In this document: in pieces, positions 6,679 through 16,340 of the stretch
How the letters are laid out: the number at the start of each line of letters is the position of its first letter
Numbering within the stretch: the stretch's first letter is position 1
Assembly: GCA_937951395.1 (NCBI GenBank)
Contig: CALFBV010000160.1
Span: 1 to 17,663 of the forward strand
From: an uncultured Rubritalea sp.
Lineage (GTDB): Bacteria; Verrucomicrobiota; Verrucomicrobiia; Verrucomicrobiales; Akkermansiaceae
DNA: 17,663 nt
Reading direction: 5' to 3'
The notes under the pieces: model-generated
Seen by the model: only the letters and a program-made list of their open reading frames with translations
What the model was told of the DNA's origin: nothing
Databases searched by the model: none
Translations under genes and position numbers: made by a program

Positions 6679-8415
6679 TTAGCTGCGGATCTCCAGGGAA
6701 GTGCGGGCAATGTGTGTGAGCTGATTTGCTATTCCTCTGAGTTCGTTGTTGGTGTTGATGTTAAGCATTTCTACTTTTACATCACCATTAGCCATGCGCT
6801 TCATTGCAGATTTGTTGAAGTCATTTCTGAGTTGGGCAGCTTTGTCATCTAGCTCGCTGACTTTAGCTGGGTCAACTGTTCCTAGAATGTTGTCATCAGT
6901 GAAGTCTAGGTATGACTTAATGTGGGCAACGAAGAGCTTAATGTTTGTAGTGTGTTCTTCACTAAGGACATTACCTTTTCTGTATTTGCGCTCAGCGAGC
7001 TTCACTAGTCTGTAGATGGCGTCAGAGCATTCTTCTAGCTCAGCTGTGATGCGCAGCATGCCAGTTACTTTCTCGGCATTTTGCTCGCTCATCTCATTGG
7101 ATGTGCAGCGGACTAGGTAATTGGTGATATCGTGCATCATTATGTCTGCATCATCTTCCATTTGCTTAAGTTTGTTCACTAAGCTGGACATGTCTTGGTC
7201 TGGGTTATCGAAGACTTTCTCATAGCCTTTGAACATGGATACACAGTGTTTCGAGAAGTTTTTGAGAGCCTTATCAGCTTCTACGATGTTGAGTTCACCG
7301 AGATCAACAAGACTCTGAGAGATGTATTGTATGGATGGAGCGTCTTCTCCTGTTGGTTTGTCTTTGACCCATTTCTGGACAATCTCTGCAATTTTTTTAG
7401 TGAATGGTAGAAGTAGAAGGATGTTTAGTAGGTTAAATGTGGTGTGGAAGATGGCTACAGCGAATGCCACTTTGACTAGTCCAGCTGGGATTCCACCTTC
7501 TGCTTTTTTAGTCTTAATCTCTATCATCCATTCTGGAAAGAGGTGCAGGGAACTCCAGACTAGTGAGGTGAGCGGGATGATGAGCACGATCGCCCAGATA
7601 GTGCCTATGATGTTGAACAGGAAGTGGGCTCGGGCGGCGCGCTTTGCGTTGACGTTCGCTGAGAGTGAGGCTAGCCAAGCTGTGACAGTAGTTCCGATGT
7701 TTTCACCAAGGACGATGGAAGCACAGCTTACAAATACAGTCTGAGGGTCATCGCCTAGCCAGCCGTTCCATGCGCAGGCAACGGTGATGGCCATTGCAGC
7801 AGATGAGGACTGAACTACGAGGGTGAGGATGATACCGGCTAAGAGGAAGAGAATGGTAGAAAAGTATTGAGAATTTTGAATGAGGGCGATCCAGTATTTC
7901 ACTGTCTCGGCAGCGCCACCCGTGATGTCTGAGGCAGTTGGAACTTGATCTTTAAGTAGAGAAAGACCGTAGAATAGAAGGCCAAAACCGATCAATGTTT
8001 CTCCAAACGATCTCCAGCGATTTTTACCTGTGAAGAAAAGTGGGAGACCTACGCCGATCATGGGTAGTGCGATGTGAGCGATTTTAAATTTAGGGATGAA
8101 TGCGATGAGCCATGCGGTAATCGTAGTTCCTAAGTTAGCCCCCATGATGACTCCGATGGATTCTACGAGTGTGAGAAGACCAGCGTTTACAAAACTAACT
8201 ACTAGAACTGTAGAGGCTGAGGATGACTGGACTAGGCAGGTGGTGAAGAAACCGGTAAAAACTGCACTGAAACGGTTTTTTGTCATGGTGGCTAGTGCCT
8301 TCCGCATGCTGTCACCAGCTACTTTCTGGATACCTTCTGACATGACTTTCATTCCGTAAAGGAATACTCCGAGTGCACCTAAGATGCCTAATGTTTTAAC
8401 GATTGTGTCCCACAT
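6679..8415 (-). CDS. Na+/phosphate cotransporter (NptA/YjbB type) with PhoU-like tail
   Basis: Sodium-dependent phosphate transporter of the Na/Pi cotransporter II family, in the inner membrane. The 578-residue protein has two inverted repeats of the transport unit, each with the hallmark QSSSA (63-67 and 202-206) and a following Gly-rich turn, 'GANLGTT' (92-98) and 'GENIGTT' (237-243). Membrane helices fill residues 1 to about 370. Residues from about 385 to 578 are soluble and helical like PhoU, a common fusion in bacterial members; whether it senses phosphate state is not known from sequence. The direction of transport cannot be read off, since members of this family have been linked to uptake or export. 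It has its own PHO-box-like site and terminator, so it forms a single-gene unit. No Shine-Dalgarno is visible (A-rich leader). Confidence 0.92.
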   Translation of the reverse strand: MWDTIVKTLGILGALGVFLYGMKVMSEGIQKVAGDSMRKALATMTKNRFSAVFTGFFTTCLVQSSSASTVLVVSFVNAGLLTLVESIGVIMGANLGTTITAWLIAFIPKFKIAHIALPMIGVGLPLFFTGKNRWRSFGETLIGFGLLFYGLSLLKDQVPTASDITGGAAETVKYWIALIQNSQYFSTILFLLAGIILTLVVQSSSAAMAITVACAWNGWLGDDPQTVFVSCASIVLGENIGTTVTAWLASLSANVNAKRAARAHFLFNIIGTIWAIVLIIPLTSLVWSSLHLFPEWMIEIKTKKAEGGIPAGLVKVAFAVAIFHTTFNLLNILLLLPFTKKIAEIVQKWVKDKPTGEDAPSIQYISQSLVDLGELNIVEADKALKNFSKHCVSMFKGYEKVFDNPDQDMSSLVNKLKQMEDDADIMMHDITNYLVRCTSNEMSEQNAEKVTGMLRITAELEECSDAIYRLVKLAERKYRKGNVLSEEHTTNIKLFVAHIKSYLDFTDDNILGTVDPAKVSELDDKAAQLRNDFNKSAMKRMANGDVKVEMLNINTNNELRGIANQLTHIARTSLEIRS

Positions 8416-8495
8416 ATTTTTTTTGGTTTGTGTTTAATAATTGTGATGGGAGATTGGTGTTTCGGAGGGGGTGAAGTCAAGTCAGATCAACTTAT

Positions 8496-8517
8496 TATTT
8501 GTGACAATATTGACACA
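8496..8517 (-). promoter_or_regulatory. PHO-box-like site D (upstream of the Na+/Pi cotransporter)
   Basis: Minus-strand 11-mers TGTGTCAATAT then TGTCACAAATA, the most regular tandem repeat of the four sites and also a near-palindrome (8501-8516, one mismatched pair). It ends 80 bp before the cotransporter ATG, in the 193-bp gap behind the HTH gene. I see no strong -10 at the expected distance, only AT-rich sequence. It suggests PhoB control of the cotransporter. Confidence 0.55.
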
Positions 8518-8608
8518 TTGTCGTCATCGTTATTGTTAATAACTCTACCATTCTATACTGTAGCAAGTCCAGCGGTCTATTCCTGCTAGTTCTACGAAAA
8601 CATGAGCT

Positions 8609-9121
8609 TTAGTATAATGTCTTGCGCACTGTTGTTACTACTTCCTTAGTTTTCTCAGGGTCTTCAGCTTCCATGAGTTCGAAGTCACCTTCTTCACAGC
8701 AACGGACGAATCCTTCTCCGTAGCCTTTCAGCTTATCCCAGAGGTGTCTGATGTCTTCTGCTTCATCATTGGTGATGGAGTTATCCTGAGCGGCGACTGA
8801 GATACGCATGAGGAGTGATGAGAACTGGGCAATGATTTCATTCGTAGCAGGGAGAACCTGGAAGCCCTCTTGACAATAGCTGACTGGATTTCTGACGAAG
8901 TAGCCATCACTATGCTCACAGATATATTCAAGGATGCGCGGGTCACCTGTTAGCTTGTAAAGTTCTACCACGCGGTCTAGCGGATTTCTACTGCCTGAAC
9001 CTGTATCTGACTGCTCTTGCGCCCATTTATAGACGAGGGAGAGTGAGACGCCTAGCTTTGTTGCCACCTCTTTTGGTGATGATTTATCAAACGCATCTTT
9101 TAACACTTCATGGGATTTCAT
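8609..9121 (-). CDS. Small HTH DNA-binding protein, resembling phage CII-like (CP76) regulators
   Basis: 170-residue soluble protein. The N-terminus carries a helix-turn-helix, about residues 14-36, 'SPKEVATKLGVSLSLVYKWA', with a typical Gly turn. A central segment, 'YKLTGDPRILEYICEHSDGYFV' (split over about 56-77), resembles the stretch after the HTH in the phage regulatory CII/CP76 family as I remember it. The C-terminal half is helical and acidic (about 90-160). No phage genes surround it, so it looks like a domesticated chromosomal regulator. Targets are unknown. It lies directly before the phosphate genes on the same strand, but site D and a 193-bp gap separate them. The ATG at 9121 has no clear Shine-Dalgarno. 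The family assignment is moderate; the HTH is clearer. Confidence 0.75.
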   Translation of the reverse strand: MKSHEVLKDAFDKSSPKEVATKLGVSLSLVYKWAQEQSDTGSGSRNPLDRVVELYKLTGDPRILEYICEHSDGYFVRNPVSYCQEGFQVLPATNEIIAQFSSLLMRISVAAQDNSITNDEAEDIRHLWDKLKGYGEGFVRCCEEGDFELMEAEDPEKTKEVVTTVRKTLY

Positions 9122-9161
9122 GGGGAGAAGTTAGAGAGTATTCGATTTCTTGGCAAGCTGA

Positions 9162-9980
9162 TTACTCGTGCGCTTTTTGTTTCTTCTTAAACTTAGAATA
9201 CCAGAGAGCAAAGGCAATAGTGGTGACAAAGATAAAGGTGAGTAGTCCGAACAGCTGGAACCCAATGGACGTCTCAGCTGAGACATCTCTGTCTATGATG
9301 GAGGTTTCGGTATTATCCGGGTTACTTACGATGTGGAGTGTGCCGTTGTTGAGCTCTACTTTAGTCAGCTTATGGAAAACGTCCTGGATAGATTCATCAT
9401 TACGGTATTCTACAAACATAAGAACAGGGATAGCTTGGAGGATCTTTGGTGGGACATCCGCGCCTGTGTCTGGCTCAGCTTCCTCTATGATAGGGAAAAT
9501 GGAACCCTGTGCGATTACGGGCTTGAGCTTGAGGAGTCCATTGAAGTGGCGGATGCCAGAGAAGCCTGCATTGACTTGAAATGATGAGCGTGCCTCAATG
9601 TGCTTATCTGTGATGGCTGTGACGAAGAAGGTATTTTTAAATTCTGACAGCTTGTCAAATGATGCTATGGCTAGGTTTAGTTCATCGATGGTGAGATCCA
9701 TGGTGGCGTGCTTCTTCTCTTTGACTAGTATGCCAAAGTCAGAGAATTTCTTATCCAGAGCTGTGACAGCCGCCGTGTCAGTGACAGGTGCGATCTCAGT
9801 AGGGACTGCAGTTTCCTGAGTGATGCTGGTGAATGCGTTCTTGTAGTCGAAGTAACTATATACTGTAACAGAAATGAGAAAGACCACCATTCCAAGGATC
9901 ACCAGAAAGATGCCACAACCCGCGATGTGGTTTGAGTTCTCCTTACTTTTTTCTTCGTTCTCTGTAGTGGTCTCAGACAT
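9162..9980 (-). CDS. Membrane protein of unknown function, two transmembrane helices
   Basis: I do not recognise this family. The 272-residue product has a short charged N-terminus (1-18), one membrane helix at about 20-45, a polar domain of about 190 residues (about 46-238), then a second helix at about 240-262 and a Lys-rich tail ('KFKKKQKAHE'). By the positive-inside rule both ends are cytoplasmic and the middle domain periplasmic. No catalytic motif is visible. It ends 40 bp before the HTH gene on the same strand, so the two may be cotranscribed. It diverges from mnmA. Codon use looks like its neighbours. Confidence 0.8.
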   Translation of the reverse strand: MSETTTENEEKSKENSNHIAGCGIFLVILGMVVFLISVTVYSYFDYKNAFTSITQETAVPTEIAPVTDTAAVTALDKKFSDFGILVKEKKHATMDLTIDELNLAIASFDKLSEFKNTFFVTAITDKHIEARSSFQVNAGFSGIRHFNGLLKLKPVIAQGSIFPIIEEAEPDTGADVPPKILQAIPVLMFVEYRNDESIQDVFHKLTKVELNNGTLHIVSNPDNTETSIIDRDVSAETSIGFQLFGLLTFIFVTTIAFALWYSKFKKKQKAHE

Positions 9981-10093
9981 GTGCTGACTTTTAGGTGGAA
10001 AATGGCTACAGAATCAAGAAGTTTACGCTTTGTGGTAAATAAAGAGTGAAAATAAAGTTGGCGAATCACATGGGGATGATTTAGCTATCACAC

Positions 10094-11188
10094 ATGGCAA
10101 AGATCTTAGTAGGTTTATCTGGAGGCGTGGACTCCAGTGTGGCAGCAGCCCTTCTCATAGAGCAGGGGCATGAGGTTACGGGCGCATACATGAAAAACTG
10201 GATCAATACCGATAATGTGCCAGGTGACTGCCCGTGGCAAGATGATGTGGATGATGCCTATGCGGTGGCACAGAAGCTCGGCATAGAATTTCGCGTCGTG
10301 GATCTGATCGATCAATACCAAGAGAGGATCGTGGATTATCTACTAGAAGGATATCGTAGCGGGATCACTCCGAACCCGGATGTGTACTGTAACAGGGAGA
10401 TGAAGTTTGGCGTCTTCTTAGATTACGCGCTGGAGCAGGGGTTCGAGGCGGTAGCTACAGGCCACTATGCTAGGAAGCGCGTGCGTGAAGACGGCAGTTC
10501 AGACATTTTGCGCGGTGCGGATACCAATAAAGACCAGAGTTATTTCCTAGCTCTTCTGGAGCAGCGCCAAGCGAAGTATGCACTTTTCCCGTGTGGAGAA
10601 ATGCAGAAGCCAGAAGTGCGTGAGGTAGCTCTCAGATTTGATCTCCCCACCGCCACGAAAAAAGACAGCCAAGGAATCTGCTTCATTGGTAATGTCAAAA
10701 TGACTGACTTCCTCAGACACTATGTCCCAGATCGCCCAGGAAATATTGTAGATTACGCAGGCAAGAAGCTAGGCAGACACAAAGGTCTCCACCTCTACAC
10801 CCTAGGTCAGCGAAAAGGCCATGGAGTAGCCTCACCACGCGATGGTATAGCCTACGTCGTAGTAGGGAAAAGTGCCGACCGTAACGAACTTATCATAGGC
10901 TACGACGAGTCCCACACCGAAGGACTTTACACATCAAAATGCACCGTAGGCACAGTCTCCTGGGTCAACAAAGCAGTCACCACCAAACGCAAAATAGAAG
11001 CCCAGCCTCGCTACCGAGCCAAAAGTGAGCCAGTTTGGGTAACTCCGCTAGAAGGCGAGGACTCTAGAGGTAAGTTTTTCGTAGAATTCATCCGCCCCCA
11101 GCGCGCCATCACCCCAGGGCAGATCTGCGGTTTCTATGAAAATGGAGTGCTCTTAGGAGGCGGAGTTTTTGAGAGTATCGAGAGTTAG
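10094..11188 (+). CDS. mnmA: tRNA-specific 2-thiouridylase MnmA
   Basis: Cytoplasmic enzyme that uses ATP and a sulfur relay to make 2-thiouridine at position 34 of tRNAs for Lys, Glu and Gln. The 364-residue product has the PP-loop 'SGGVDSS' (9-15), the catalytic cysteine Cys99 in 'NPDVYCNREMKFG', the 'ATGHYAR' motif (121-127), 'DQSYFL' (147-152) and the second, persulfide-forming Cys196 in 'SQGICFIG'. 'LGQRKGHGVA' marks the central domain, and a C-terminal beta-barrel follows. Length is normal. It is divergent from the membrane protein gene at 9980, with 113 bp between. No strong Shine-Dalgarno is seen, but the protein aligns to the family from the first Met. Confidence 0.97.
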   Translation: MAKILVGLSGGVDSSVAAALLIEQGHEVTGAYMKNWINTDNVPGDCPWQDDVDDAYAVAQKLGIEFRVVDLIDQYQERIVDYLLEGYRSGITPNPDVYCNREMKFGVFLDYALEQGFEAVATGHYARKRVREDGSSDILRGADTNKDQSYFLALLEQRQAKYALFPCGEMQKPEVREVALRFDLPTATKKDSQGICFIGNVKMTDFLRHYVPDRPGNIVDYAGKKLGRHKGLHLYTLGQRKGHGVASPRDGIAYVVVGKSADRNELIIGYDESHTEGLYTSKCTVGTVSWVNKAVTTKRKIEAQPRYRAKSEPVWVTPLEGEDSRGKFFVEFIRPQRAITPGQICGFYENGVLLGGGVFESIES

Positions 11189-11247
11189 TGACTAAGAAGT
11201 AATAAAATTCTCCTTTGCTTTTCATCTACAAGAGGTAAGTCTTTGCT

Positions 11248-12495
11248 ATGAATGAAGCACTTGAAGAAACACGGAGGAGGAAGTATGCCAAACTTCTGTT
11301 AGAAGTGGGGGTGAATCTACAACAAGGACAGAATCTAGTAGTTACAGCCGAGCCATATCACTGGAAATTTCTCAACTTATTAGCAGAAGAAGCCTACAAG
11401 ATGGGGGCAGCCTATGTGCTAGTGGAAGCAAATGATCCCGGTCTACTCAAAGCTCGTGTCGAGTATGGATCAGAAGAAAATCTTGATAAATTAGTGAGCT
11501 GGAGTGACAAGAAAAATGAAACTTACATCAACGAAGGATGGGCGAGAATAAGTCTATTCGGACCTACTGAGCCAGATCTAATGGGCTCGTTCGATAGTCA
11601 TCGCTTAGGGATCATTCAAAAGGTGCAGAGTATCTCAGGAAAACCTGTGAGCGATGCCTGTGGAACGGGAAAGATTACTTGGTGCGTGGCAGCTCTGCCT
11701 ACTCCTAAATGGGCTGCGAAAGTTTACAATCTAGAGCCATCCATAGAAGTGGAAAGAAAGCTGTGGCTAGGGATGGTGAAAATTTTAAATCTAGATGCCG
11801 ATGACCCAAGCGAGCACTGGAGAGAAAAGGGGCAGATCCTGCAAGATAGATGCGAAAAGCTCAGTGAACTTAATCTCGCAGAGGTAAGATTTAGAGGGCC
11901 TGGAACAGATCTTAAGGTGAAATGCATCGCTGGCGCTAGATGGATCGGTGGTGGAATTCCAACAGATAAGAACAGTGACAACAGTTTCATGCCAAATCTC
12001 CCAACAGAGGAGTGCTTCAGTACCCCTGACAGTCGTGGAACAGAAGGGAGAGTGCAAGTCGTCCGCCCAGTCACTGTATTAGATAGAACGGTTGAGGGCG
12101 CTTGGTTTGAGTTCGAAGACGGAAAGGTCATCAGCTACGGAGCAAAGGCTAATAAAGATGTCCTCGATGACTACTTTGCAATGTGTCCGAACGCCTGCTA
12201 TCTAGGCGAGCTAGCTCTAGTGGATGGCTCATCAACAATTTTCCAGAACGGACACGTTTTCCACTGCATCCTCTATGATGAAAATGCTAGCTGTCACGTA
12301 GCTCTCGGTAGCGGATATCCTATGCCAGTGCCAGGAGCCACAGGCATGACTAATGACGAGAAAACTGCAGCAGGAATCAACGTCAGCATCGTCCACACAG
12401 ACTTCATGATTGGTGGGCCAGAAGTAGATGTCACTGGCTACGATGGCCTAGGAAAAGAAATACCCCTCATTCAAAACGGTGACTTTGTAATATAG
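11248..12495 (+). CDS. M29-family metallo-aminopeptidase (AmpS/PepS type)
   Basis: Cytoplasmic, usually dimeric, two-metal aminopeptidase that removes N-terminal residues from peptides. Its 415 residues match the family length. Family metal ligands and catalytic residues are visible in the C-terminal half: Glu254/255 in 'NLPTEECF', Glu321 in 'LGELALV', His350 in 'ASCHVALGSGY' with Tyr357, and His383/Asp385 in 'VSIVHTDFMIGG'. All expected positions are kept, so it should be active; specificity cannot be read from sequence. It follows mnmA by 59 bp in the same direction. An AGAGG lies about 12 bases before the ATG. It converges on the gingipain-like fragment. Confidence 0.94.
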   Translation: MNEALEETRRRKYAKLLLEVGVNLQQGQNLVVTAEPYHWKFLNLLAEEAYKMGAAYVLVEANDPGLLKARVEYGSEENLDKLVSWSDKKNETYINEGWARISLFGPTEPDLMGSFDSHRLGIIQKVQSISGKPVSDACGTGKITWCVAALPTPKWAAKVYNLEPSIEVERKLWLGMVKILNLDADDPSEHWREKGQILQDRCEKLSELNLAEVRFRGPGTDLKVKCIAGARWIGGGIPTDKNSDNSFMPNLPTEECFSTPDSRGTEGRVQVVRPVTVLDRTVEGAWFEFEDGKVISYGAKANKDVLDDYFAMCPNACYLGELALVDGSSTIFQNGHVFHCILYDENASCHVALGSGYPMPVPGATGMTNDEKTAAGINVSIVHTDFMIGGPEVDVTGYDGLGKEIPLIQNGDFVI

Positions 12496-12504
12496 GAATA
12501 AGAT

Positions 12505-12527
12505 TTTTAGCTTAGAATAGCTTAAAA
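12505..12527. terminator. Weak bidirectional hairpin between convergent genes
   Basis: TTTTAGCT (12505-12512) pairs with AGCTTAAAA (12519-12527) with one bulged base. T runs lie on the plus side and A runs on the other, so it could stop transcription from both sides. It overlaps the stop codon of the minus-strand fragment. The stem is short and AT-rich. Confidence 0.3.
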
Positions 12528-12902
12528 GTAAATGTCAGTAGGGATGTCATCTTTCTCACCCCACATATTTCTATGCTGCGTATCGCGATCTGGAACGATG
12601 CCTTTCCCGCCAGGTAGGCTATCCCCACCTAGGATGATCCATTTAGTGCCGTTGTTATCGATGTGATCGCGCACGCAAAGACGAATTGTTTCCTGAATAT
12701 CTGTTCCTTTGTGCTTCTCTGAGATAGCATCAGTTGAAATAATTTCCACAGACTTCCCAAGTTTTTCTTTCCACACTGCAAATGGTTTCCATGAATCTAC
12801 TAGATCTAGTGACGTGATGAGAATCACATCTTTAGCGATCATAGGTGAGACGAGGATGAGTGATGCGAGTAAATATTGACTGAAGCCGGTAAGTGGATTC
12901 AT
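12522..12902 (-). CDS. Truncated gingipain-type (peptidase C25) N-terminal fragment, probable remnant
   Basis: 126 residues with a signal-peptide-like start (about 1-23). The rest matches the opening part of gingipain-type C25 peptidases: 'SLDLVDSWKPFAVWKEKLGK' (31-50) followed by 'VEIISTDAI', 'DIQETIRLCVRDHI' (68-81), 'WIILGGDS' (88-95) and a final 'DIPTDIYF' (119-126). In full-length proteins this last motif leads into the catalytic part with the His and Cys; here TAA follows at once, and the aminopeptidase gene begins only 26 bp beyond. No catalytic residue is present. It is probably a decayed gene, although the reading frame is clean and a short secreted protein cannot be excluded. Confidence 0.7.
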   Translation of the reverse strand: MNPLTGFSQYLLASLILVSPMIAKDVILITSLDLVDSWKPFAVWKEKLGKSVEIISTDAISEKHKGTDIQETIRLCVRDHIDNNGTKWIILGGDSLPGGKGIVPDRDTQHRNMWGEKDDIPTDIYF

Positions 12903-12980
12903 AGGTTATGAAATAGAGATTTCTGAGATAGGTGAAAAGCTTAATTGTTAGGGAGTTGAGCAACAGGTGAATGCTTGAAA

Positions 12981-13016
12981 CGGAAAAGCCGCTCTGGATT
13001 TCTCCAGAACGGCTTT
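12981..13016 (-). terminator. Intrinsic terminator of the EF-G gene
   Basis: Arms 12985-12998 and 13003-13016 form a 14-bp stem with a single C-A mismatch and a TTTC loop. On the minus strand it ends in TTTTCCGTTTC. It begins 27 bp after the EF-G stop, with a GC-rich stem typical of Rho-independent terminators. Confidence 0.85.
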
Positions 13017-13042
13017 GAAATTATGAGTTAGCTTATTTAGGG

Positions 13043-15127
<2,085 letters not shown>

Positions 15128-15176
15128 AATAATTTACTTTTTGGTTGTTGCCTATTGAGGCATAAAATGATGCGGG

Positions 15177-15205
15177 TCTATACGAGGTAAATCCACGTTT
15201 GGCAA
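15177..15205 (-). promoter_or_regulatory. Sigma70-type promoter of the EF-G gene
   Basis: On the minus strand TTGCCA (15200-15205) and TATAGA (15177-15182) are separated by exactly 17 bp, each matching the consensus hexamer closely. The leader to the EF-G ATG would be about 40 bases and contains a small GCCT/AGGC stem (15149-15160). No Shine-Dalgarno is seen. Confidence 0.65.
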
Positions 15206-15300
15206 TCCTTCTATTGATTTTTTTCGAGATTGTTGCGATTTTACTGAAAATGGGAAGTATTAGGTTGTGATTAGTGACTCAGATAGCTAGTTGTATGAGT

Positions 15301-16272
15301 ATGAAAATTCAAATTATATCGAGGAGAGCTCTAGCGATTCTACTTTTGATGGTCTCTGTACTGACCAGTCAGGCTCTACAGGAAAATCTGAGCGCTGCGG
15401 ATAGGAAAGAATTTCTCAAAAAGCTAGAGTTATTAAGAGAGGCTGCTGAGAACTCTTCTAAAAACCGATTTTCAATGGCTCTACGAGCATACCGTAACGC
15501 GATCACAAGTGATGCGGCAGCGCATGATCTCTACCTAAAATGCATCGAGAAAGCCAATTTCACTGACGAAAAGAAGTCATCACAAGATTTTAGAGACTGG
15601 AAGCGTATGCATAAGGAGAAACAAGATACACCAGAATTTCGCCGCGCACTACAGCATCAGCTAAACTGGCTTTTACTCAGCATTGAGGCATCAGTGAACC
15701 CAGATGATATTCAGTCATTGGCCATAAAGGCGCTGAGTAAAATAGATGCCATCATGGATGATTATGAGGTACTAAAAGACCACCGAGGACTCTTGAATCA
15801 GGATGTGTTGAGTTCCGTCTATGCCAAAGCATACGATATTAATGGATTGGAAGCGAAAGATTGGCCGCTTTCTCCCCTCAAAATTAGCGAGATCTATGAT
15901 AAGGTGGTCATGCCTCCACTCAGGAACACCACGTCCGTAAGTCGCCTCCGTGGTGCCTGGAAAAAACGGATCGAGCACGAGGGGTTAATACGTAAAAACT
16001 GGGGCAAGGTGCCTTCATCGTCTCGGGTAGGAATGAAGAAAGACGTAGTGTCGCCAGAATTCCTCAAATGGAAAGCAAACGACTACCCAGAGTTGCTATG
16101 GAAAAAGGAGATGGAATGCTACAAAGCAGGAGACGAAAAACAGTCGTCTACCAATATGCTTGGCCATCTTTCCGAATACATGAGTCATAAACAGTCACTG
16201 AGATGGACCAAGGAATTCCAAGATCTGATGTCAGGTGGAGTTGAGGTGGAGATTGAAGAAGAGGGGGATTAG
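15301..16272 (+). CDS. Predicted exported helical protein of unknown function
   Basis: I do not recognise this family. From the ATG at 15301 the product has 323 residues. It opens with a signal-peptide-like stretch: basic residues, then 'ALAILLLMVSVLTS' and a likely cleavage before about residue 25-28. An in-frame ATG at 15295 and a GTG at 15274 are possible earlier starts, but they only extend the signal peptide and have no better ribosome site. The mature part is alpha-helical and rich in Lys, Glu and Trp, with many charged pairs and no cysteine-rich or catalytic motif. The tail is acidic ('EVEIEEEGD'). It diverges from the EF-G gene and precedes the rhomboid-like gene by under 70 bp, so cotranscription is likely. 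Confidence 0.75.
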   Translation: MKIQIISRRALAILLLMVSVLTSQALQENLSAADRKEFLKKLELLREAAENSSKNRFSMALRAYRNAITSDAAAHDLYLKCIEKANFTDEKKSSQDFRDWKRMHKEKQDTPEFRRALQHQLNWLLLSIEASVNPDDIQSLAIKALSKIDAIMDDYEVLKDHRGLLNQDVLSSVYAKAYDINGLEAKDWPLSPLKISEIYDKVVMPPLRNTTSVSRLRGAWKKRIEHEGLIRKNWGKVPSSSRVGMKKDVVSPEFLKWKANDYPELLWKKEMECYKAGDEKQSSTNMLGHLSEYMSHKQSLRWTKEFQDLMSGGVEVEIEEEGD

Positions 16273-16340
16273 TGATTGGTGAGGATAGTTGCTAATTGGT
16301 TGCTAAGCCGTTAGGTGGGGTGTATGGGTTGATTGATTTT

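Noticed and set aside
7322-7744. 140-residue plus-strand reading frame
   Set aside because: Fully antisense to the strongly supported Na+/Pi cotransporter; no recognisable product.
8511-8545. TTGACA on the plus strand, as a possible plus-strand promoter
   Set aside because: It belongs to PHO-box-like site D, there is no good -10 at 17 bp, and no plus-strand gene follows.
9043-9579. 178-residue plus-strand reading frame
   Set aside because: It lies across the HTH gene and the membrane-protein gene on the other strand, has no domain signal, and its composition is that of an antisense shadow.
9763-9786. GTGACA/TGTCAGTGACA repeats resembling the PHO-box core
   Set aside because: They lie deep inside a coding region, the spacing is 12-13 bp and not 11, and the full consensus is not met.
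16296-16340. TTG start for the rhomboid-like protein
   Set aside because: The 15 extra residues are not typical of the family, and the ATG at 16341 gives a normal rhomboid N-terminus.
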